Below, in pieces: positions 1 to 6,097 of a stretch of 64,000 nt of DNA. Positions within the stretch are counted from its first letter, which is position 1. Each line of letters opens with the position of its first letter. Source of the stretch: Rhodospirillales bacterium (GTDB lineage Bacteria > Pseudomonadota > Alphaproteobacteria > ATCC43930 > CGMCC-115725); NCBI GenBank assembly GCA_028288725.1, contig JAQGIC010000116.1, positions 1 to 64,000 on the forward strand, read 5' to 3'. The notes beneath the pieces were generated by a model. That model searched no databases and had not been told where the DNA came from. It saw nothing but the letters and a program-made list of their open reading frames with translations. Position numbers and translations under genes: made by a program.

Positions 1-257
1 ACGAATATGTCCTGACCGGGATGGGTCGGGATTTCCGGCCGGTGCTCTGGTCGATCCTGGCCTTCGGCAACAAGCATTTCGCGCCCGAGGGCCCGGCCGT
101 GCAGATCGTCGACAGTGCCACCGGCGCCGTGGCCGATCCGATCCTGGTCGACCGCGCCACCGGCCGGCCGCTGACCGAAGCGACCCATCGCCCGGCCGCC
201 GGCCCCGCCGCCGACGACCGCGTGCGCCGCCGCTATGCGCCGCGCGCCGACGCCTAA
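1..257 (+). CDS. HxlR-family transcriptional regulator, C-terminal part (5' end outside window)
   Basis: The open frame enters the window at base 3 (E-Y-V-L-T) and stops with TAA at 255-257, so only about 84 C-terminal residues are present. The residues E-Y-V-L-T-x-x-G-R-D-F-R-P-V-L-W-S and G-N-K-H-F are nearly the same as in the complete HxlR protein at 2866-3375. This segment corresponds to the end of the winged helix-turn-helix domain plus a C-terminal extension. HxlR proteins are small DNA-binding regulators of redox, drug or aldehyde response genes. Its target is unknown because its upstream side lies outside the window. The family call is by comparison with the downstream paralogue. Confidence 0.75.
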   Translation, partial: EYVLTGMGRDFRPVLWSILAFGNKHFAPEGPAVQIVDSATGAVADPILVDRATGRPLTEATHRPAAGPAADDRVRRRYAPRADA

Positions 258-275
258 GCACCATGCTCTGGCGCC

Positions 276-295
276 TGTAGCCCAATTGGGCTACA
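276..295. promoter_or_regulatory. Perfect 20-bp palindrome, probable toxin-antitoxin operator
   Basis: TGTAGCCCAATTGGGCTACA is a perfect palindrome lying 24 bp before the antitoxin start codon. A -10-like TACAAT (292-297) overlaps its right arm, so a bound repressor would block the promoter. DinJ-type antitoxins autorepress through palindromes of this kind. No binding site is proven here. Confidence 0.6.
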
Positions 296-319
296 ATCGG
301 GCTGGAATGGAGAATTCGA

Positions 320-577
320 ATGGCTGCGAACACGGTTGTGCGGGCTCGCGTCAGTGAAGACGTTAAAGACCGAGCCACGGCCGTATTGGCCGGTCTGGGT
401 TTGACGGTTTCCGACGTGGTCCGGATTACGCTCACTCGGGTCGCCAAGGATGGCGCATTGCCGTTCGATTTGACCCCGAACAAGCTGACCGCGGACACCT
501 TGGCAAAGAGCGATCGTGGTGAGGATTTGCATGCGGCGGCGGATGCTGATGACTTGTTTGAGAAACTTGGCATCTAA
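320..577 (+). CDS. dinJ: RelB/DinJ-family antitoxin
   Basis: An 85-residue protein beginning M-A-A-N-T-V-V-R-A-R-V. The N-terminal half looks like a ribbon-helix-helix DNA-binding segment (V-R-A-R-V-S-E-D-V-K, then G-L-T-V-S-D-V-V-R-I), and the C-terminal half is an acidic stretch that would wrap the toxin. DinJ/RelB proteins neutralise a cognate YafQ/RelE RNase and repress their own operon. Its stop codon TAA shares a base with the ATG of the next gene, the usual coupling in toxin-antitoxin pairs. The palindrome at 276-295 is the likely operator. Confidence 0.85.
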   Translation: MAANTVVRARVSEDVKDRATAVLAGLGLTVSDVVRITLTRVAKDGALPFDLTPNKLTADTLAKSDRGEDLHAAADADDLFEKLGI

Positions 578-849
578 TGCGGCGGCTCGTTTATTCCGGC
601 CAATTCAAAAGAGATACCAAGCGGGCGGAAAAACGCGGCAAGGACATGGAGAAGCTTAAGAAGCTGGTCCGTCTGCTCGTGGCAGAGGAGCCCCTGTCGC
701 CGCGTTTCAAAGACCATCCGCTTAAAGGCGAATGGGTGAGTTTCCGGGATGCGCACATAGAGCCGGATTGGGTCTTGATCTATAAAGTTACGGACGACGA
801 GTTGCGCTTGGAACGCACCGGGACCCATGCGGACCTGTTCGATCAGTAG
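577..849 (+). CDS. yafQ: YafQ-family mRNA interferase toxin
   Basis: A 90-residue basic protein of the RelE superfamily. The residues known to matter in E. coli YafQ have plausible equivalents here with a constant offset of three: H47, H60, D64, H84 and F88, the last two in the end motif G-T-H-A-D-L-F. YafQ toxins cleave mRNA on the ribosome. The start overlaps the antitoxin stop by one base, so the pair is translationally coupled. All expected active-site residues are present, so the toxin looks intact. Confidence 0.85.
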   Translation: MRRLVYSGQFKRDTKRAEKRGKDMEKLKKLVRLLVAEEPLSPRFKDHPLKGEWVSFRDAHIEPDWVLIYKVTDDELRLERTGTHADLFDQ

Positions 850-863
850 CCTTCGATGACAAA

Positions 864-2765
864 CTACCAGCCGCCGCCCAGGGCCCGGTAAGAACTGACC
901 GCGGCGCGGGCCGTGTCGGCCCGGGTGCGGGCCTGGTCGTCCTGGGCCAGCAACAGCTGCCGGTCGGCATCGAGCACGTCGGTCAGGCCGATGGCGCCGC
1001 CCTGATAGGCTTCCTCGGACGTGTCGCGCGCCTTAGTCAGCGCGTCGATCTCCTGAGTCAGCTCCCGATTCTGGGCTTCGAGCTGCACCAGCGCGGTGAA
1101 GGAATTCTCCACATCTTCAGCGGCATGCAGCACCGATTTACGGTAGTGCGCGAGCGCCTCGGCATTGGCGCCGCGCGCGCCCGCGACCTCGGCATCGACC
1201 TTGCCGAAATCGAACAGGCGCCAGCGCAGACCCGCCGTCGCCTGCGGCTGGAACGCGCCGCCGGTGAACAGATGGCCGGCGCTCAGGCTCTCGAAGCCCA
1301 GCAGGCCCGATAGCGAGATCTTGGGATAATAGTCCGAGATCGCCGCGCCGATCCGCGCGTTGGCGGCGGCCAGACGGCGTTCGGCCGCGATCACGTCGGG
1401 ACGGCGGCGCAACAGGTCGCTGGCGTCCCGGCCCGATGTCACGCCCGGCACCGCCGGAACGGGCGCATCGGCCGTGAGGTCGATCGTGCCGGTGCCGGGC
1501 TGGACGGCCATCAGGACGTCGAGCCGGTTCTTCTGCGCCTCAAGCGCGGTGCGCAGGGGCGGGACCGTGGCGCGCGCCTGGGACAAGAGCGCCAGGGCCT
1601 GGGCGGTCTCGCGATCGGTCGCGGCCCCCCGACTCTGGCGCAGCCGGACCAGATCCAGCAGATGAGCATCGGTCGCGACCTGATCCTCAGCCAGCTTCAG
1701 CCGGGCCTGATCGCCGCGGATCTGGAAATAGGCGTCGGCCGCCTCGGCGACGACCGAGATGCGGACGCCCAGATTGTCGGCCTCGGCCGCGTCGGCCTCG
1801 GCGCCGGCCGCCTCGACACCGCGATGCAAGCCGCCGAACAGGTCGATTTCCCAGCTGGCGCCGACGCCGACATCATAGACGCTCTGGTCGCGATCGTAGC
1901 CCGGCAGATGACGGGCGACAGTGCCGAGCGGTCCTTCGGTCGATTGATGCAGCGGGCTGATGCCGGTCTGCAGGTCGCCGGTCGGCAGCAGGCGGGCGCC
2001 GGCCGCCTGGGCGGCGGCGCGGGATTGATCGACCCGGGCGAGCGAGGCGGCCAGGTCGAGATTCTGGTCCAGCGTGCGCTGGACGATCCGGGTCAGCACG
2101 GGGTCGTTGAAACCGGTCCACCAGCTGTCGAGCGCCGGGGCGGGGGCTGCCGGGCGCGCCGTGACCGCCTCGGCGCTGTGGAACGGCTGCAGGCTCGCCG
2201 TCGGCGCCTGATAGTCGGGACCGACCAGGCTGCAGGCGGCGACGCTGCAGCCCAGCGCCAGGCTGAGGGCCAAACGACGGGCGATCATGTCAAGCGCTCC
2301 CTTGAACGGCACGACCAGCTTGGCGACCAGGATCTGCAGGACCTCGTCGCGCTGGTTCAGCGTCTCGCTGCGCACGGTGACCATGCCGCGGTCGGGGCGC
2401 GAGCGGGACGGCCTGATCTCGGTCACTTCGCTCCGGACGCGCAGGACGTCGCCCGGACGGGTCGGCTTCGGCCAGGTGATCTCGGCGCCGGCGCCGACGA
2501 TGCCGCCGGAAAATGGCAAGCCGCTCTCGACGTTCAGCCGCATGGTGATCGCCGCCGTATGCCAGCCGCTGGCGGCAAGGCCGCCGAACAACGTGCCTTG
2601 CGCCGCCGCATCGTCCAGATGGAACGGCTGCGGATCGAACGCCGCCGCGAAGCCGACGATCTCGGCCGCATCGAGCGTGTGCGTCCCGCTTTCGAAGCGC
2701 TGGCCCACGTGAAGATCGTCCAGGAAGAGCCGCTGTCCCGCGCTCCGTCTGCCGGTTCCATCCAT
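864..2765 (-). CDS. MaoC-like domain fused in frame to a NodT-family efflux outer-membrane lipoprotein
   Basis: The frame is open for 633 codons. Residues 1-159 look like a MaoC/hot-dog dehydratase. From Met160 (ATG at 2286-2288) a complete outer-membrane factor follows, with its own signal peptide and lipobox (L-G-C-S-V-A-A-C, then S-L-V-G-P-D-Y), and two TolC-like repeats to the end. NodT/OprM proteins form the outer-membrane channel of tripartite pumps. The likely partners are EmrA and EmrB, encoded divergently at 3372-6085. An internal export signal behind a cytosolic domain makes a working fusion improbable. I expect translation to start at Met160 (474 residues), with the upstream gene having lost its stop by a frameshift or a sequencing indel. 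Confidence 0.75.
   Translation of the reverse strand: MDGTGRRSAGQRLFLDDLHVGQRFESGTHTLDAAEIVGFAAAFDPQPFHLDDAAAQGTLFGGLAASGWHTAAITMRLNVESGLPFSGGIVGAGAEITWPKPTRPGDVLRVRSEVTEIRPSRSRPDRGMVTVRSETLNQRDEVLQILVAKLVVPFKGALDMIARRLALSLALGCSVAACSLVGPDYQAPTASLQPFHSAEAVTARPAAPAPALDSWWTGFNDPVLTRIVQRTLDQNLDLAASLARVDQSRAAAQAAGARLLPTGDLQTGISPLHQSTEGPLGTVARHLPGYDRDQSVYDVGVGASWEIDLFGGLHRGVEAAGAEADAAEADNLGVRISVVAEAADAYFQIRGDQARLKLAEDQVATDAHLLDLVRLRQSRGAATDRETAQALALLSQARATVPPLRTALEAQKNRLDVLMAVQPGTGTIDLTADAPVPAVPGVTSGRDASDLLRRRPDVIAAERRLAAANARIGAAISDYYPKISLSGLLGFESLSAGHLFTGGAFQPQATAGLRWRLFDFGKVDAEVAGARGANAEALAHYRKSVLHAAEDVENSFTALVQLEAQNRELTQEIDALTKARDTSEEAYQGGAIGLTDVLDADRQLLLAQDDQARTRADTARAAVSSYRALGGGW
2289..2765 (-). 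other. MaoC-family dehydratase segment upstream of the NodT domain
   Basis: These 159 codons begin M-D-G-T-G-R-R-S and carry hot-dog features: the opening D-D-L-H-V-G-Q-R-F, then D-P-Q-P-F-H-L-D-D and G-L-A-A-S-G-W-H-T-A. MaoC proteins hydrate or dehydrate acyl-CoA double bonds. The start is supported by the purine-rich GAAGGAACG just upstream on the minus strand. In the frame one base away the sequence ends K-G-S-A-stop, with TGA five bases before the lipoprotein ATG, and a further frame gives an ATGA overlap. Two separate adjacent genes are therefore the likely ancestral state. The function beside an efflux operon is unclear. Confidence 0.6.
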
Positions 2766-2801
2766 CTCGCCGTTCCTTCGATCCAGATCGCATCATGTCA
2801 C

Positions 2802-2830
2802 TTGCATGAAGATAGTTACTGCTATATATG
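2802..2830 (+). promoter_or_regulatory. Candidate promoter of the hxlR-emrAB operon
   Basis: TTGCAT (2802-2807) and TATATG (2825-2830) are 17 bp apart in an AT-rich patch between the divergent MaoC/NodT and HxlR genes. A short inverted repeat (TCATG at 2793-2797, CATGA at 2805-2809) overlaps the -35 element and could bind the HxlR regulator. Inferred from sequence only. Confidence 0.4.
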
Positions 2831-2865
2831 ACTTTCACGATGATATCAACGGGGCGGTACCCGTC

Positions 2866-3375
2866 ATGCAGCACAAGAGCTTGGGCGAGATGCAATGCGC
2901 GATCGCCCGCAGCCTCGAACGGGTGGGCGAATGGTGGAGTATCCTCATTCTGCGCGACGCGTTTCAGGGCCTGACGCGCTTCGGCCAGTTCCAGGAAAGC
3001 CTGGACATCGCGCCAAACATGCTGACCCGCCGTCTGAACGGCCTGGTCGGGGCCGGCTTGCTGGAGCGGCGCCCCTACAGCCTGCGCCCGCTGCGCCATG
3101 AATATGTGCTGACCGCTCTCGGCCGGGACTTCCGGCCGGTGCTCTGGTCGCTGCTCGCCTGGGGCAACAAGCATTTCATGCCCGAAGGCCACACGGTCCA
3201 GATCGTCGATGCCGAAACCGGCGCCATCGCCGATCCCGTGCTGGTCGATCGACGGAGCGGCCGGGTCCTATTGTCCCCCGATTTCGAATCCGCGGCCGGA
3301 CCGGCCGCCAACGAACGGGTGCGCAAGCGCCAAGCCTTCGCGCGCGCCCACAGAGAGAATGAAGCCAAGCCATGA
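2866..3375 (+). CDS. HxlR-family transcriptional regulator of the efflux operon
   Basis: I take ATG 2866 (M-Q-H-K-S-L-G-E-M-Q-C-A-I) as the start because the candidate promoter at 2802-2830 lies inside the longer frame. The winged helix-turn-helix core has the HxlR pattern: C-A-I-A-R-S-L-E-R-V-G-E-W-W-S near residues 11-25, the recognition segment with I-A-P-N-M-L-T-R-R-L, then L-L-E-R-R-P-Y. About 70 C-terminal residues form an extension shared with the paralogue at the window start. The gene overlaps emrA (ATGA) and is divergent from the outer-membrane factor, so it probably controls the whole pump. Confidence 0.85.
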   Translation: MQHKSLGEMQCAIARSLERVGEWWSILILRDAFQGLTRFGQFQESLDIAPNMLTRRLNGLVGAGLLERRPYSLRPLRHEYVLTALGRDFRPVLWSLLAWGNKHFMPEGHTVQIVDAETGAIADPVLVDRRSGRVLLSPDFESAAGPAANERVRKRQAFARAHRENEAKP

Positions 3376-4475
3376 GCAGCCAAGTGATCGATCGGGGCGT
3401 GGTCGCCCTGCCCACCAAAGCCGCGGCCGGATCGCGCAAGCGCCTGTTGCTGGCCGGCGCGGCTCTGGTCGTACTATCCGCCGCCGCCTGGTACGGCCAT
3501 GACTGGTGGACGGTCGGGCGCTTCATCGAGAGCACCGACGATGCCTATGTCGGCGGCGATGTTACGGTGATCGCGCCCAAGGTCGCGGGCTTCGTCTCGC
3601 AAGTGGCGGTAATCGACAACCAGGCGGTCCAGGCCGGCGACCTGCTGGTCAAGCTCGACGATCGCGACTATCGGGCGGCACTGGCCAAGGCCGAGGCGGC
3701 CGTGGCGGGGCAACAGGCGACGCTCGCCAATCTGGATGCGACCCATCATCTGCAGCAGGCGCTGATCGCCCAGGCCCAGGCCGGCATCGCCGCCGCGGAT
3801 GCCGAGATCATCCGCGCCAAGGACGATCAGGTCCGTTTCCGCGATCTGGCCGTCCATGCCGCCGCCTCGGTCCAGACCGCACAAAGGGCGGATGCGGACT
3901 ATAAGCAGGCGATCGCCGCCGTCGACCGGGCCAAGGCGGTCGCCGATGCGGCGTCGCGCCAGCTCGACGTGATCGACACCCAGAAGCGCCAGGCCGAGGC
4001 TGCCCTGGCCGGCACCATCGCCGATCGCGACACGGCCCGGCTCAATCTCGGCTACACCGAATTGCACGCGCCGATCGACGGCACGGTCGGCAATCGCAGC
4101 GCTCGGCTCGGCGCGTTTGCGACCGTCGGCGCGCAGTTGATCTCGATCGTGCCGGCCCGCGGCCTGTGGGTCGATGCCAATTTCAAGGAAAACCAGTTGG
4201 CGAAGATGCAGCCCGGCCTGGCCGCGATCATCTCGGCCGACGTGCTGCCGGGCGAGGTGTTCCATGGCCATGTGCTGAGCCTGGCGCCGGCGACCGGCGC
4301 GCAGTTCAGCGTGCTGCCGCCGGAAAACGCCACGGGCAACTTCACCAAGATCGTGCAGCGCGTGCCGGTGCGCATCCTGCTCGACGGCGATGCGTCGCTG
4401 CTGGGCCGGCTGCGTCCGGGTCTGTCGGTCACCGCCGACGTCGACGAGCGTTCCGGCGCCAAGGGGACGCCGTGA
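3372..4475 (+). CDS. emrA: EmrA/HlyD-family membrane fusion protein of a drug efflux pump
   Basis: A 367-residue periplasmic adaptor. It has a basic N-terminus, one transmembrane helix (about residues 24-42), the first lipoyl half with S-T-D-D-A-Y-V-G-G (54-62), a long Ala/Gln-rich coiled-coil hairpin (about 95-215), then the second lipoyl half and a beta-barrel (L-H-A-P-I-D-G-T-V onward). EmrA bridges an inner-membrane MFS pump to an outer-membrane factor. The start overlaps the hxlR stop and the stop overlaps the GTG of emrB. The outer-membrane partner is probably the NodT protein encoded divergently. Confidence 0.88.
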   Translation: MSSQVIDRGVVALPTKAAAGSRKRLLLAGAALVVLSAAAWYGHDWWTVGRFIESTDDAYVGGDVTVIAPKVAGFVSQVAVIDNQAVQAGDLLVKLDDRDYRAALAKAEAAVAGQQATLANLDATHHLQQALIAQAQAGIAAADAEIIRAKDDQVRFRDLAVHAAASVQTAQRADADYKQAIAAVDRAKAVADAASRQLDVIDTQKRQAEAALAGTIADRDTARLNLGYTELHAPIDGTVGNRSARLGAFATVGAQLISIVPARGLWVDANFKENQLAKMQPGLAAIISADVLPGEVFHGHVLSLAPATGAQFSVLPPENATGNFTKIVQRVPVRILLDGDASLLGRLRPGLSVTADVDERSGAKGTP

Positions 4476-6085
4476 GCGCCGTCACCGCCCCCGACCGCTC
4501 CGCCGGCGCCGAAGCCGTCGCCGCGGCGCCGGCGGAGCTGTCGGGGGCGGCCAAGATCTTCGCGTTCGGCGTCATGTGCGTCGGCATGTTCATCGCCCTC
4601 CTCGACATCCAGATCGTCTCGGCCTCGCTTCGGGACATCGGCGGCGGCCTGTCGGCCGGTGCGGACGAGACCGCCTGGGTCCAGACCAGCTATCTCATCG
4701 CCGAGATCATCGTGATCCCGCTGTCCGGCTGGATGGCGCGGGTCATGTCGACGCGCTGGCTGTTCTGCGCCTCGGCCGCGGGCTTCACGCTGACCAGCCT
4801 GTTCTGCGGCTGGGCCTGGGACATCCAGAGCATGATCGCGTTCCGGGCGCTGCAGGGCTTCCTCGGCGGCTCGATGATCCCGATGGTGTTCACCTCGGCC
4901 TTCGCCTTCTTCAAGGGCCCGAAGATCGTGGTCGCCGCCGCGACGGTCGGTGCGCTCTCGTCGCTGGCCCCGACGCTCGGGCCGACGGTCGGCGGCTGGA
5001 TCACCGACAATTATTCCTGGCACTGGCTGTTCTTCATCAACCTGGTCCCGGGCATCTTCGTCGCCGTCGCGGTGCCGCTGCTGGTCAAGATCGACAAGCC
5101 CAACGTGAGCCTGCTCAAGGGGGCGGACTATTTCGGCATGGTCCTGATGGCGATCTTCCTCGGATGCCTCGAATATACGCTGGAAGAAGGGCCGCGCTGG
5201 AATTGGTTCGGCGACGAAACGATCCTTTCGACAGCTTGGATCGCCGGCATTACCGGCATCGGCTTCGTCTGGCGCAGCCTCGTCTATGCCAACCCGGTGG
5301 TCGATCTGCGCGCGCTCAAGAGCCGCAATTTCGCGCTCGGCTGCTTCTTCTCGTTCGTCACCGGCATCGGCATCTTCGCGACGATCTACCTGACGCCGGT
5401 GTTCCTGGGGCGCGTCCGCGGCTTCAGCGCGCTCGAAATCGGTCTGGCCGTCTTCACCACCGGCATTTTTCAGGTCAGCGCCATCCCGCTCTATACCTAT
5501 CTGGGCCGGCGGATCGATCTGCGCTGGCTGATGATGTTCGGGCTCGGCTGCTTCACGCTCAGCATGTGGAATTTCACGCCGATCACCCATGATTGGGGTT
5601 GGCGCGAGCTGCTGCTGCCCCAGGCGCTGCGCGGGTTCGCCCAGCAATTCGCCGTGGCGCCGACCGTGACCTTGACCTTGGGCGGCCTGGCGCCGGACAA
5701 GCTCAAGCTCGCCTCGGGGCTGTTCAACCTGATGCGCACGCTGGGCGGCGCCATCGGCATCGCCGGCTGCGGCACGATCCTGAACGATCGGCTGAACCTG
5801 CATTTCCTCCGCCTGGCCGAGCATCTGAATTCGACCAACCAGGCCATGGTCGGCCTGCTCGACCGGACCACGGCGGCCAATACGGTCGCGGTCGGCGGCA
5901 ATGCGGTGTTGGGTCACGAGATGGCGCTCGGCCGGCTCTGGTCGCTGACCATGCGCGAGGCGCTGACGCTGACCTTTTCCGATGCTTTTCTGGTGATCAT
6001 GGGCTGCTTCACCGTCGCGACCTTGATGGTGCCGCTGATGCGCAAGGTCGCCCCGCCCAAAGGCCCCTCGGCCGATGCCCATTGA
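4472..6085 (+). CDS. emrB: EmrB-type MFS multidrug transporter (DHA2 family)
   Basis: The start is GTG 4472, overlapping the emrA TGA as GTGA and giving 537 residues, close to the EmrB norm. Typical features are the first helix with G-M-F-I-A-L-L-D-I-Q-I-V-S-A-S-L, the motif-A region after helix 2, the motif-C-like G-P-T-V-G-G-W-I-T-D, and then W-H-W-L-F-F-I-N. About 14 membrane segments can be read. EmrB exports hydrophobic drugs by proton antiport through EmrA. Substrate specificity cannot be read from the sequence. Confidence 0.88.
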   Translation: MSAVTAPDRSAGAEAVAAAPAELSGAAKIFAFGVMCVGMFIALLDIQIVSASLRDIGGGLSAGADETAWVQTSYLIAEIIVIPLSGWMARVMSTRWLFCASAAGFTLTSLFCGWAWDIQSMIAFRALQGFLGGSMIPMVFTSAFAFFKGPKIVVAAATVGALSSLAPTLGPTVGGWITDNYSWHWLFFINLVPGIFVAVAVPLLVKIDKPNVSLLKGADYFGMVLMAIFLGCLEYTLEEGPRWNWFGDETILSTAWIAGITGIGFVWRSLVYANPVVDLRALKSRNFALGCFFSFVTGIGIFATIYLTPVFLGRVRGFSALEIGLAVFTTGIFQVSAIPLYTYLGRRIDLRWLMMFGLGCFTLSMWNFTPITHDWGWRELLLPQALRGFAQQFAVAPTVTLTLGGLAPDKLKLASGLFNLMRTLGGAIGIAGCGTILNDRLNLHFLRLAEHLNSTNQAMVGLLDRTTAANTVAVGGNAVLGHEMALGRLWSLTMREALTLTFSDAFLVIMGCFTVATLMVPLMRKVAPPKGPSADAH

Positions 6086-6097
6086 GGAGTGGCGCCG

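Noticed and set aside
2806-2865. Upstream ATG 2806 as the HxlR start
   Set aside because: It would place the promoter-like elements inside the coding sequence, and the extra 20 residues do not match the family N-terminus.
2290-3192. A 300-codon minus-strand frame ending in the alternative MaoC frame
   Set aside because: Only its last codons matter for the frameshift argument. The rest overlaps the HxlR gene and has shadow composition.
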